A stretch of 47,939 nt of DNA from positions 1 through 47,939 of the forward strand of contig NZ_HG424474.1 of NCBI RefSeq assembly GCF_000336385.2, in the 5' to 3' direction. Shown piece after piece: positions 1 through 9,317 of this stretch. Source of the stretch: Lysobacter antibioticus HS124 (GTDB lineage: Bacteria; Pseudomonadota; Gammaproteobacteria; Xanthomonadales; Xanthomonadaceae). The notes beneath the pieces were generated by a model. The model ran no database searches, was not told the origin of the DNA, and worked only from the letters and a program-made list of their open reading frames with translations. Every line of letters starts with the position of its first letter. Positions within the stretch are counted from its first letter, which is position 1. The position numbers were made by a program, and so were the translations under genes.

Positions 1-310
1 TACAGGGGCGTAGGACAAAGACGCGGCGAACGGGCGAGATGGCGGTCGCGGCTTACGCCGCTCCTACAGGGGACGCGGGACAAAGACGCGGCGAACGGGC
101 GAGATGGTGGTCGCGGCTTACGCCGCTCCTACAGTGATGCAAGACGAAGGCGCGGCGAGATCGGGGCGATGGTTTCGGGCTTCGATCGATGGCGGAGGCG
201 TTGATTCCTCTGCGCGTCCTTTGGTCGCGGCTCACGCCGCTCCTACAAAGGCGCAGGACAAAGACGCGGCGAGATTGAAGGATGGCCGTCGCGGCTCGTG
301 CCGCTCCTAT
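1..310. repeat. Tandem array of REP-like repeats; no gene in this stretch
   Basis: Four copies of a repeat with core GGTCGCGGCTTACGCCGCTC lie at 44-68, 109-133, 223-247 and 287-310; the last two are diverged. The core is itself partly palindromic (GCGGC/GCCGC around TTAC). The first two copies sit in near-identical units of about 65 bp that also share a GACAAAGACGCGGCGA block. Further copies occur at 2510 and 2633. This resembles the intergenic REP-type repeats common in Xanthomonadaceae. The stretch up to the stop codon at 327 holds no convincing gene. Confidence 0.8.
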
Positions 311-326
311 CCCTGCGCAGGGTGGG

Positions 327-818
327 TCATCGCTCCGGCGCTTGGCGGAGGGCGTCGACGTCGGCGTCCGCCGGCGCCGGTTTCGCGGCCCCGCCGCGTA
401 GCTCCAACGCCACCGCGACCGCCACGCAAGCCGTGATCCACGGCCACTGCGGCAGGAAGAAGCCGAAGGTCGGTTCCAACAGGCCCCAGGTGTTTCCGTA
501 GAAGCGCGCGTAATCGGTGAGATTGGCGTGCAGCGCCAGCAGCAGGGACGCGGCCGAGATCGCCGCGAACGCAAAACGATCGTGGCGGCGCGGGCCGCGC
601 CGGCGCTGGCGCCAAAGCAACAACAGCGACCCCGGCAGCAGCGTCGTCGCCATCAGCGCCAGGCTCAGCAGGGCCAGCTCGCCGAGGAACACCTCCGGCG
701 TCAGGATCCGCATCCAGGCCGCGTCGAGCTCGTCGACCACGTCCAGCCACAGTGCGTTTGCCGGGACCACGACGCTGGCGGCCAAGTACCACAGGCAGCG
801 CAACAACAGGCGGCTCAT
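327..818 (-). CDS. Four-helix integral membrane protein, unknown function
   Basis: A 163-residue protein with four predicted membrane segments at about residues 4-26, 44-69, 79-100 and 124-139. A short Arg-rich cytoplasmic loop follows helix 2 and a charged, Ala/Pro-rich C-tail ends the protein. I do not recognise a family or any catalytic motif. Its ATG overlaps the stop codon of the upstream gene (ATGA, 815-818), so the two genes are almost certainly translationally coupled in one operon. Codon use is typical of the window, which supports a real gene. Its role is unknown; a membrane partner of the upstream soluble protein is only an inference from coupling. Confidence 0.75.
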   Translation of the reverse strand: MSRLLLRCLWYLAASVVVPANALWLDVVDELDAAWMRILTPEVFLGELALLSLALMATTLLPGSLLLLWRQRRRGPRRHDRFAFAAISAASLLLALHANLTDYARFYGNTWGLLEPTFGFFLPQWPWITACVAVAVALELRGGAAKPAPADADVDALRQAPER

Positions 819-1207
819 GCCCGATGCCCCAACAGCGTGCGCAAGGCGTCGCCAGCGTAGAAGCGGGTGGCGCTCAGCGCCGGCACCTGCGGCGCGATGG
901 TCGGGTCGAAGCGCAATTCGGGCCCGTAGACCAGACCGTCGACGCCGCCGAGCCGGGCCAGGCGCTTGAGCACGAACAGGCGATAGCCGCGACCGAGATA
1001 GGACAGGCTGCCGCCGTCGCTGAGCATCGGCGCGTCCGTCTCCAGCGCAGCGTGGCGCGGCGCGCGGCCGGCCAGCGCATCGAGGTAGTCCTCGCCGGCT
1101 TCACCCAGGCAGCGTCGCAGCTCGGGCGCCAGAAGATTCGGGTCCAGTCCGGCGTAGGGGCCGTCGGCGGCGAAGGCGGCGGGACGGTCGGGCGGGGCGG
1201 CGGTCAT
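815..1207 (-). CDS. Conserved-looking soluble protein, unknown function
   Basis: A 130-residue protein with no signal peptide and no membrane segment. The chosen ATG at 1207 starts MTAAPPDRP. The frame stays open further upstream to 1441, but that would run nearly to the divergent start at 1453 and leave no promoter room, so the short form is preferred; the ribosome site is weak. The C-terminal half (about residues 50-130) looks compactly folded, with a YLGRGYRLFVLKRLARLGG segment. The family is not recognised. It overlaps the membrane protein gene downstream by 4 bp (ATGA), so the pair forms an operon. Confidence 0.65.
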   Translation of the reverse strand: MTAAPPDRPAAFAADGPYAGLDPNLLAPELRRCLGEAGEDYLDALAGRAPRHAALETDAPMLSDGGSLSYLGRGYRLFVLKRLARLGGVDGLVYGPELRFDPTIAPQVPALSATRFYAGDALRTLLGHRA

Positions 1208-1452
1208 GGCATCCGGTCCAGGACGTTCGGCGGCCGGCGCGGACGGCCTCGGGGTTGCCGCGCAACTGTCAGAAATTCGATGCCATCCTCGGAACGAACG
1301 GAGTACCATCCGCCCGACGGTGCATGGACGCTGCTGGCGCCGATTGGAACGGCCGGCCTTCCGGTCGGAGGCAATCCAGTCGTCGACCGCGTCTTGTGCG
1401 CTCGGAACCGGGATCGTCGTGTCCCGCAACGCAGCAGACAAGAGCCACAGAC

Positions 1453-2478
1453 ATGGTACAGAAAATCATCATCGGCATTCTGGCGACGGCCCTGATCGCA
1501 GTCTGCTCGATTTGGGGCTACACCGAATGGCAGAAGCGTCAGGTCGCCGCGCCCGTGGCGGCGGTCGCGCCCGCGCCGGTCAAGCCGCCGGAACCGGTGA
1601 AGGCCGAAACCGAACTGGCGCCGACCGTGGCCGAAGTACCGGCGGCGGAGAAGGCCGACGGCACCCACTTCACCTACCAGTACGTCTCGCCGCGCAACCC
1701 CGAGCTGTTGGCCATGTACAACATGGCGCGCGAGATCGACGTGCTCAAGCAATTGCCGGAGATCAAACAGCTCGACGGTTGGCTGACCCTGCCGCGGCCG
1801 ATCAATTTCATCGCCGCCGAATGCGGCACGACCAACGCCTTCTACGCCAAGGACAAGGGCGACATCGTGCTGTGCTACGAGATGCTCGAGCTGCTGGTGC
1901 GCCAGGGCGGGGCGATGGCCCAGGCCAGCGGCGGCGGCACCCGCGATCAGCTCGAATACCTGATGGCGAACCTGCGTTTCCTGATGCTGCACGAGACCGG
2001 CCATGCCCTGGTGGACATGCTCGACTTGCCCTCCACCGGGCGCGAAGAGGACGCGGTCGACCAGCTCGCCACCACCCTGATGCTGTCGCTGGTCAGCGCC
2101 GACGAGTCGCAGGGCGATATCGCGCAGAAGCTGCAGTTGGCGTCGAACTTCTTCCTGATGACCGACGACGGCAACCACGACATGGCGACCTACGCCGACG
2201 AGCACTCGGTCGGCGCACAGCGTTTCTTCAATCTGCAGTGCATGATCTACGGCAACAACCCCGGCAAGTACCTGCGCATCGTCACCAGCGGCCGCCTGCC
2301 GGAGGCGCGCGCGCTGCGCTGCGAAGAGGAAAGCAAGCAGATCACCCGCAACTGGATGCGCCTGATCGAGCCGAACATCGCGCCCAAGCACCGCATGACC
2401 CGCGAAGAGGAAGCGGCCAAGATCGCCGAGATCCAGCAGAAGCAGGTCGAGAACAGTCAGGCGCCGTACATGCGCTGA
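1453..2478 (+). CDS. Membrane-anchored DUF4344-type putative zinc metallopeptidase
   Basis: A 341-residue protein. Residues 5-22 form an uncleaved signal anchor, followed by an Ala/Pro/Val-rich linker (about 31-65), so the domain should face the periplasm. The domain carries HETGH at 180-184, the HExxH zinc signature, followed by GREEDAVDQLA (196-206), whose acidic residues would supply the third ligand as in DUF4344 proteins. Cysteines at 124, 141 and near the C-terminus could form disulphides. The start is the ATG that gives a clean anchor; the frame is open upstream but reads low-complexity Arg-rich sequence. Family assignment is by motif and layout; the substrate is unknown. It is divergent from the hypothetical operon at 1207, with no obvious functional link. 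Confidence 0.85.
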   Translation: MVQKIIIGILATALIAVCSIWGYTEWQKRQVAAPVAAVAPAPVKPPEPVKAETELAPTVAEVPAAEKADGTHFTYQYVSPRNPELLAMYNMAREIDVLKQLPEIKQLDGWLTLPRPINFIAAECGTTNAFYAKDKGDIVLCYEMLELLVRQGGAMAQASGGGTRDQLEYLMANLRFLMLHETGHALVDMLDLPSTGREEDAVDQLATTLMLSLVSADESQGDIAQKLQLASNFFLMTDDGNHDMATYADEHSVGAQRFFNLQCMIYGNNPGKYLRIVTSGRLPEARALRCEEESKQITRNWMRLIEPNIAPKHRMTREEEAAKIAEIQQKQVENSQAPYMR

Positions 2479-2509
2479 GCGCGAACGGGCGCCGGTATCG
2501 CACGGCCTG

Positions 2510-2657
2510 TGTAGGAGCGGCGCAAGCCGCGACCGAACGAAGCGATGAACAACGCGTCGCGTCCGAAGCCCGGTTGCTCAAGGCACGTAGGTCAGGGCTT
2601 CGGTTGCCTCGCTTGCGTACATTGCTTCGTTTGGTCGCGGCTCACGCCGCTTCTGCA
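2510..2657. repeat. Inverted pair of REP-like repeats between convergent genes
   Basis: The core found at the left end of the window recurs inverted at 2510-2534 (TGTAGGAGCGGCGCAAGCCG and on) and direct at 2633-2657. About 98 bp separates the copies. They lie exactly between the convergent ends of the DUF4344 gene (2478) and the gene ending at 2673, so a long stem could act as a bidirectional terminator. That use is an inference. Confidence 0.7.
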
Positions 2658-2672
2658 GGAGCAGGCGGCGAC

Positions 2673-3149
2673 TCAGGGCTCGTGCCCGTCGGGCATCAGC
2701 AGCACCAGCGGCTCGCAGGCTGCGGCGTCGCAGCCCCATTCGCGCACCGTGTCGCCGTCGCGCCAGGTCGCGGTCGCGGCGGCGTTGATCGAGAACGACC
2801 ACTCGCGACCGTCGGCGCGCAGGCGGCCGCCGATCGTGCAGGGCAGCCAGTAGAAGTCGTGGCGGCCGCCCTCGCGCAGCTCGCGGCTGGCGGCGAAGAA
2901 CGCGGCGATCTGGCCTTCGCTCAGTCGCCAGGCGCGGCAGGCCGGCCGCAGCGCGGCGTCGCGGCCCGCGGGGTCGTCGAACACGGCCGCTTCCACCTGC
3001 AACACGTCGATAACGCCGCGGCCGGTCGCGGGCGGCGGCGCATGCGCGCAGGCCGCCGCCAACACCGGCAGCGCGGCAGCGAATCCTCGCCCTGCCGGCA
3101 TAGCCGATCGGATGAATCCGAGCGCGGTGCGCTGAAATCGCGTGCTCAT
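2673..3149 (-). CDS. Small exported protein or lipoprotein, unknown function
   Basis: A 158-residue protein whose ATG at 3149 is preceded by a GGGGA ribosome site. The N-terminus has basic residues and a hydrophobic run (about 20-33) ending in LAAAC at 30-34. This resembles a lipobox, but the leucine is one place too far from Cys34, so lipidation is possible rather than sure. The rest is a small globular domain with cysteines near residues 75, 104, 139 and 144, compatible with disulphides in an exported protein. The family is not recognised. It lies downstream of icd but is separated from it by a strong terminator, so it should have its own promoter. Confidence 0.7.
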   Translation of the reverse strand: MSTRFQRTALGFIRSAMPAGRGFAAALPVLAAACAHAPPPATGRGVIDVLQVEAAVFDDPAGRDAALRPACRAWRLSEGQIAAFFAASRELREGGRHDFYWLPCTIGGRLRADGREWSFSINAAATATWRDGDTVREWGCDAAACEPLVLLMPDGHEP

Positions 3150-3227
3150 CGGCGGTCCCCGGTCTCGGTGCCGGCGGACGCACCGGCACTGGCCTGCATG
3201 GTAGCGGCCGCGAGCGGCGGACGCGCG

Positions 3228-3260
3228 CAAAAAAAACACGGGGCGCCGAAGCGCCCCGTG
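3228..3260 (-). terminator. Rho-independent terminator of icd
   Basis: A perfect 10-bp stem, CACGGGGCGC (3237-3246) with GCGCCCCGTG (3251-3260), closes a CGAA tetraloop. On the minus strand it is followed at once by an eight-T run (3229-3236). It begins 28 bases after the icd stop codon. Confidence 0.92.
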
Positions 3261-3287
3261 CCGGTATCGCGGTGCGCGTCGCGCGCC

Positions 3288-4616
<1,329 letters not shown>

Positions 4617-4927
4617 TACGATCTCCAGTGGGGCCGCCGTGCGCGTGCGCATGGACGGTGCAGGGTGCCTGCGGGTCGTGGTGGCGAGCCGACCCGGCCC
4701 GCCATTGTCGCGGTTCGGGCCGGACGAGGCAAAGCGCACGGCTGTGCGCGAGCCGGCCGCGCCGCGGAACGCCCCGTTGCGCCCGCAGGCGCTTGCCGTT
4801 GATCGGGCGGCCGGCGCCGGACGCCGGATCGCGGTTCCGCGCTCGTCGCTTTGATGGATACTCGTGGCCGCGCCCTCGCAGCCGGTTCCGGGCCGTGCGA
4901 GCGGACAGCGACAGGAGGTCTGCCGAT
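4617..4927. other. Divergent intergenic region, nothing recognised
   Basis: This 311-bp stretch separates the divergent icd and the small gene at 4928. It must hold both promoters, but I see no clear -10/-35 pair, operator or hairpin that I would defend. The open frames across it are GC-driven and look like low-complexity Arg/Pro sequence. Confidence 0.5.
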
Positions 4928-5161
4928 ATGCAGCTGCTGCAATATCCCGACGGCCAGCGCATCCAGCCCGGCGATCGCGTGCGCATCGCCGACCGCTACC
5001 GCGGCACGGTCGTGGCCTGCATCGATACCGGCCGCTATCTGGACGGCTACGAGCAGTGGCTGTATCTCGGCGAGGGCATCATGGTCGACACCGATTTCGG
5101 CGGCCTGGTCCACTACCTCGACGCCGACGAACTGCAACTGCTGCGGCGTACCGCGCACTGA
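4928..5161 (+). CDS. Small SH3-like hypothetical protein
   Basis: A 77-residue protein with a strong AGGAGG ribosome site at 4913-4918. The sequence is acidic and beta-rich: a [20 protein letters not shown] segment (13-32) looks like the turn and strands of a small SH3-like or KOW-like barrel. It has no signal peptide and no cysteine cluster. The last strand ([14 protein letters not shown]) suggests a compact single domain. I do not recognise a named family. The neighbours (icd upstream and divergent, a YkgJ protein convergent) do not point to a function. Confidence 0.75.
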   Translation: MQLLQYPDGQRIQPGDRVRIADRYRGTVVACIDTGRYLDGYEQWLYLGEGIMVDTDFGGLVHYLDADELQLLRRTAH

Positions 5162-5249
5162 GTTTCGACGAGCTCCGTCCACCCGCATGCACGGGTGCGG
5201 CGGTGGCGTGCGTTGGCGCCGCTGCGGCCGGCCGCGATTCGGCGGCAGC

Positions 5250-5618
5250 TCAGGCAGCGCCCGCACCGGCGGGCCAATCCGCCGGCGTCAGCGGCGCCAG
5301 GCCATGGGCGACCCGTGCCTTGTCGCATTGCGGACTCGGCGCGCCCTGTTCCCAGGCCGGCTGCAACGCATGGCAGGGCGAAGGCCGCAGCGCATAGATC
5401 CCGCAATGCGCGTCGCGGCCGATCTGGCCGCGCAATTGCTCGCAACGTACCGCCGTTCCGCCGTAGGTGCCGCGCATGACCACCCGGTGCGGATCCAGGG
5501 GCTCGGTCAGGCCCTGCGGCGTCAGCCCGCCCGCGCAGGCGTCGGTCTCGCTCCAGTGGAAGGCGACGCGGAAAAAGGCGCAGCAGGCGCCGCAGCGCAG
5601 GCACGGATGGGAGGACAT
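5250..5618 (-). CDS. YkgJ-family cysteine-cluster protein
   Basis: A 122-residue protein of the YkgJ zinc/iron-chelate-binding family. The N-terminal signature is Cys6-x2-Cys9-x2-Cys12-Cys13 (PCLRCGACC), followed by a second set of cysteines near residues 59, 72, 82 and 98 (RCEQL, HCGIY, PCHAL, QCDKA). Together these would bind a metal ion or an iron-sulphur cluster. The start at 5618 is chosen because the cysteine signature sits right at the N-terminus, as in the family; the frame is open upstream but reads repeat-derived sequence. The biochemical role of the family is unknown. The gene appears monocistronic. Confidence 0.88.
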   Translation of the reverse strand: MSSHPCLRCGACCAFFRVAFHWSETDACAGGLTPQGLTEPLDPHRVVMRGTYGGTAVRCEQLRGQIGRDAHCGIYALRPSPCHALQPAWEQGAPSPQCDKARVAHGLAPLTPADWPAGAGAA

Positions 5619-5944
5619 ACGCCGATCGGCGGCCGGGAGGGGAGCGGTATTGTCCGGCAAGGCCGGGGTGCGAAGAAGAGCCGCAGCGAATCCCCGGCCC
5701 GTCCGGCCAACAGGCATGGCCTGCGGGCGTTCGATCGCGCGCGAACCTGCGGCCCGCAAGCGCATGCTCTCGCTTTTTGAAAGCAGGAACAGCCAAACAC
5801 CGGGCACGAAGTCCGACGCGGCCGGCGGCATGGGGGATCGGCTTTCGGCGCGCTGGAGCGGAGCGAGAGCGAATCCCTGCCCCTTTTAGGCGCAACCACT
5901 GAACCACGACGGACGGGAAGCGTCCGTCGCCGGGACGGCGATCC
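5619..5944. other. Intergenic region with repeat fragments, no gene
   Basis: This 326-bp gap between two minus-strand genes has no credible coding frame. An AGCGAATCCC motif occurs near 5690 and 5874; the second copy is followed by CCCCTTTT. This is the same kind of sequence seen in the CCCTTTGAAA repeats at 9256 and 10979, so the gap seems to hold decayed copies of that dispersed element. Confidence 0.45.
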
Positions 5945-6652
<708 letters not shown>

Positions 6653-6723
6653 GATCGGGTTCTGCGGACGAGAGGGGACGCGCATGGTAGTCGCTGCGGC
6701 GTGTTCGCGCCGAAAATGGCGCC

Positions 6724-7122
6724 ATGACCGCCCGCATCGCCCTGCCCGCCGCCTGCCCCTGCGACCCCGCCCGCCGCTACGCCGCCTGCTGCGGCCGCCT
6801 GCACCGGGGCGACCCGGCCGAGAGCGCCGAGGCCTTGATGCGTTCGCGCTACAGCGCCTACGTGCTGGGCGATCTGGCGTATCTGCGGACCAGCTGGCAC
6901 CCCACGACCTGCCCGGACGAACTGGAGTTCGATCCGGCCGTGCGCTGGCTGGGACTGGAGGTGAAGCGGCATCGCCAGGACGGCGCGGACACAGCGACGG
7001 TCGAGTTCGTCGCCCGCTATCGAGTCGGCGGCGGTTCGGCGGTGCGTCTGCACGAAATCAGCCGTTTCGCGCGGGTCGACGGCGGCTGGCGTTACCTGGA
7101 CGGGACCTTCCCGCAGGGATGA
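6724..7122 (+). CDS. YchJ-family SEC-C protein
   Basis: A 132-residue protein matching the YchJ/UPF0225 family. An N-terminal SEC-C-type cluster ([14 protein letters not shown], Cys11, Cys13, Cys22, Cys23) is followed by an NTF2-like fold with the family landmarks [20 protein letters not shown] (36-55) and TSWHP. The family is cytosolic and its biochemical function is not established. It is divergent from the YecA-like SEC-C gene with only 71 bp between the start codons, so the two probably share a control region. Confidence 0.92.
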   Translation: MTARIALPAACPCDPARRYAACCGRLHRGDPAESAEALMRSRYSAYVLGDLAYLRTSWHPTTCPDELEFDPAVRWLGLEVKRHRQDGADTATVEFVARYRVGGGSAVRLHEISRFARVDGGWRYLDGTFPQG

Positions 7123-7209
7123 GCGCCCCCTCGGTACGGCCGCGCCCGCCGCGCCTGCGGCGACAGGCGGAGCACTGGGCAAGCGCATCGCCGGCCCCGA
7201 GCCGCGGAC

Positions 7210-7239
7210 AAAAAAAGGGCGCGGCAGTGAGCCGCGCCC
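7210..7239 (-). terminator. Rho-independent terminator of the lipoprotein gene
   Basis: The perfect 9-bp stem GGGCGCGGC (7217-7225) and GCCGCGCCC (7231-7239) has a 5-base loop. It is followed on the minus strand by seven Ts (7210-7216). It lies 36 bases beyond the stop codon of the lipoprotein gene at 7275. Confidence 0.9.
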
Positions 7240-7274
7240 GGGCTTGCCCGCCCACGAGAGGCGGAGAGAGAGGG

Positions 7275-7769
7275 TTACTTCACTTCCAGTTCGGCAGTGT
7301 TGGCGATCGCGCCGTTGGCGCTGACTTCGACCTTGTACTTGCCGGCCGGCCACGGCGACTTCTTGGAGAAGTTGAAGTTGGTGGTTTCGGCGCCGGCGGT
7401 GTTGAGGGTCTGGGTCTCTTCGCCCGCCACCTGGCCGTCCTGGTAGGTCAGCTTGGCGCTCAGGCTGGCGTTGGTCGCGGCGCCGTCGGTGGCGACCGAG
7501 GCGACGATCGTGTCGGTCGGCTTGAACGAGGTGGTCGGAGCGGTGATCTTCTTGTCCGCGCCGGCGGTCGTGCCGAGGGTGACCGAAGTGACGCTCAGCG
7601 CGGCCGGAGCCGGGGTCGCAGCCGGAGCGGGTTCGGGCGCCGGAGCCGGGGTTTCGGCGGCCGGGGGCGGAGTCGGAGCCGGTTCTTCCTTCTTCTTGCA
7701 GCCCGCCAGCGCCAGAGCGGCGACCAGGGCGGCGGCGACGGCGTAGTGCGTGCGATTGCGGATCAGCAT
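7275..7769 (-). CDS. Lipoprotein with a Pro/Ala linker and a beta-sandwich-like domain
   Basis: A 164-residue predicted lipoprotein. The signal peptide ends in the lipobox LAGC with Cys24, followed by KKKEE, so it should be exported and lipidated. Residues 28-58 are an almost pure Pro/Ala/Glu linker that could span part of the periplasm. Residues 59-164 are Thr/Ala/Val-rich beta sequence, with FNFSKKSPWPAGKYKVEVSA near the end, typical of an Ig-like fold. It has a good AGGAG ribosome site and a strong terminator. I do not recognise a functional family. The LysM gene just upstream on the same strand may be co-transcribed (49 bp gap), which would fit a cell-envelope role. Confidence 0.85.
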   Translation of the reverse strand: MLIRNRTHYAVAAALVAALALAGCKKKEEPAPTPPPAAETPAPAPEPAPAATPAPAALSVTSVTLGTTAGADKKITAPTTSFKPTDTIVASVATDGAATNASLSAKLTYQDGQVAGEETQTLNTAGAETTNFNFSKKSPWPAGKYKVEVSANGAIANTAELEVK

Positions 7770-7818
7770 GGTGGATCTCCTGGGAAAGGCCGGGTAGTGA
7801 GGTGGAACGCCGTCGACG

Positions 7819-8121
7819 TCAGTCGTTGAGGGTCGGGATCTTGAGGATCTGACCGGGCTGGATCTTGTCCGGATCGTCGAGCTGGTCGCGGTTGGCCTCG
7901 AAGATCGCGTTCCACTTGCTCGCCTTGCCGTAGAACTGCTTGGCGATGTGCGAGAGCGTGTCGCCCTTTTCGACCGTGTAGGTCTGTTCGCCGACCTTTT
8001 CCGCAGTGGTATCGACACTGACCGACACGTCGCTGAAGTCGGCCTTCTGGACCTTGTCCGCGGTGGTGTCGACGTTGACGTTCACGTCGGAGAAATCGGC
8101 TTTCTTATCCGGGGTAGTCAT
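7819..8121 (-). CDS. Short LysM protein with an N-terminal tandem repeat
   Basis: A 100-residue protein. Residues 50-97 form one LysM domain ([20 protein letters not shown], ending [13 protein letters not shown]), which usually binds peptidoglycan or related glycans. Before it come two near-identical 18-residue units, [18 protein letters not shown] and [18 protein letters not shown]. There is no signal peptide, as in E. coli Kbp/YgaU, but the BON domain of that protein is missing and the repeats take its place. The start at 8121 has an AGGAGC site; the frame is open upstream to 8202 but reads unlike the family. Potassium sensing as for Kbp would be speculation. Confidence 0.88.
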   Translation of the reverse strand: MTTPDKKADFSDVNVNVDTTADKVQKADFSDVSVSVDTTAEKVGEQTYTVEKGDTLSHIAKQFYGKASKWNAIFEANRDQLDDPDKIQPGQILKIPTLND

Positions 8122-8349
8122 GGGTTGAGGGCTCCTGCCGAAGTGGCGCAGGCAACATGACACGAAGATTGTTAAAAATGCATAGCGCCGGCGTGAACTC
8201 ACATTACAAATCTGAATAATCCGATTGCCGGTATTCAGTAGGCCGCGGTCGGTCGAACGCGCAGGCGCCGCCCGGCCCTCGGCGGACCAGGTGGCACACT
8301 AAATAAACAGTGTTATCGCGAGGTGCGGCGGTGCGACCGCCGCGCCCGC

Positions 8350-9177
8350 TTACTGGCGCAAGTCGCGCCCCGGCGTCGGCCGGTCGCGCCCCGGACTGCC
8401 GCGCCAGGGATTGATGTCGAGCCCGCCGCGGCGGGTGTAGCGCGCTTCCACCGACAGCCATTGCGGCTGCCCGCGTTGCCACAGGTCGGCATAGATGCGT
8501 TCCACGCACTGCTCGTGGAATTCGGCGTGGTCGCGGAACGAGATCAGATAGCGCAGCAGCGCCGGTCGGTCCAGGCGCGGGCCGCGGTAGGCGATGCTGA
8601 CCCGCGCCCAGTCCGGCTGGCCGGTGACCGGGCAATTGGACTTCAGCAGCGCGCTGCACAGGGTTTCTTCGACCACGGTGCCGGCGTCGGCGAGCAGATG
8701 TTCGGCATTGGGCGGGCCATAGTCGTCGATGGCGACATCGAGCTCGTCGATCGAGTCGGCAACCGCTGCGGTTCCATCGCCGCGCTCGTCGATCGGCGGC
8801 AGGCCGAAAGCGACCTCGACCGGCGCACCGGCCGCGCGGGAGAGGTCGGCGACGATGCGCGCCAGCACCTCGTCCTCGCGTTCGAAACGCGTGGCGTTGA
8901 ACGAATTCAGGTAGAGCTTGAGCGACTTGGATTCGATCAACTGCGGCGAAGCGGCCGGCACCGAAATGGTGGCCGTGCCGACCCGCGGCTTGCCGCGGCC
9001 GTCGAGCCAGCTCAGCTCGTAGGCATGCCAGCGATCGACCCCGACGAAGGGCAGCGCCTGGTCGGACAGGCCGATATGGGCGCGGCCGAGCGAGCGGGCG
9101 ATGGGGAACAGCAGCGAGGGGTCGTACTCGCGCGGGTAGTCGACGTGGCGGCCGAGGGGCAGGTCATGGGAGGTCAT
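8350..9177 (-). CDS. queF: NADPH-dependent 7-cyano-7-deazaguanine reductase
   Basis: A 275-residue long-form (bimodular, YqcD-type) QueF that reduces preQ0 to preQ1 in queuosine biosynthesis for tRNA modification. The family NADPH signature [12 protein letters not shown] is at 82-93. The catalytic Cys182 lies in [11 protein letters not shown] and the proton-donor Asp189 follows, matching Cys190 and Asp197 of E. coli. The substrate-binding HEQCVERI segment is present near residue 223. The start codon has no ribosome site, but a TAAAAT box lies 6 bases upstream, suggesting a leaderless transcript. No other queuosine gene is next to it. It is complete and looks active. Confidence 0.97.
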   Translation of the reverse strand: MTSHDLPLGRHVDYPREYDPSLLFPIARSLGRAHIGLSDQALPFVGVDRWHAYELSWLDGRGKPRVGTATISVPAASPQLIESKSLKLYLNSFNATRFEREDEVLARIVADLSRAAGAPVEVAFGLPPIDERGDGTAAVADSIDELDVAIDDYGPPNAEHLLADAGTVVEETLCSALLKSNCPVTGQPDWARVSIAYRGPRLDRPALLRYLISFRDHAEFHEQCVERIYADLWQRGQPQWLSVEARYTRRGGLDINPWRGSPGRDRPTPGRDLRQ

Positions 9178-9183
9178 GGCGAT

Positions 9184-9189
9184 ATTTTA
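9184..9189 (-). promoter_or_regulatory. Possible -10 box for a leaderless queF transcript
   Basis: TAAAAT on the minus strand ends 6 bases before the queF ATG, so transcription would begin at or next to the A of the start codon. No ribosome site is visible and no good -35 is seen at normal spacing. Confidence 0.35.
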
Positions 9190-9255
9190 GCCGCTGCGGC
9201 CGGTCCCGGCCCCAACCGGCCGTCCGGCCGCCGTTGAGCTCCGGCGAGCTTCCCC

Positions 9256-9273
9256 CCCCTTTGAAAAAAGGGG
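9256..9273. repeat. Copy 1 of the CCCTTTGAAA hairpin repeat
   Basis: CCCCTTT-GAAA-AAAGGGG forms a perfect 7-bp hairpin. It is followed by GGGGATTCG. It lies downstream of the M20 hydrolase gene and may end its transcript. A related copy is at 10979. Confidence 0.6.
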
Positions 9274-9317
9274 ACGAGCGGGGATTCGATCTCGCTTAGC
9301 GCCCTGCCCGCCGCGAC

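Noticed and set aside
1-310. CRISPR array
   Set aside because: The repeats are only two to four, vary in spacing and sequence, have repeat-like spacers, and there are no cas genes.
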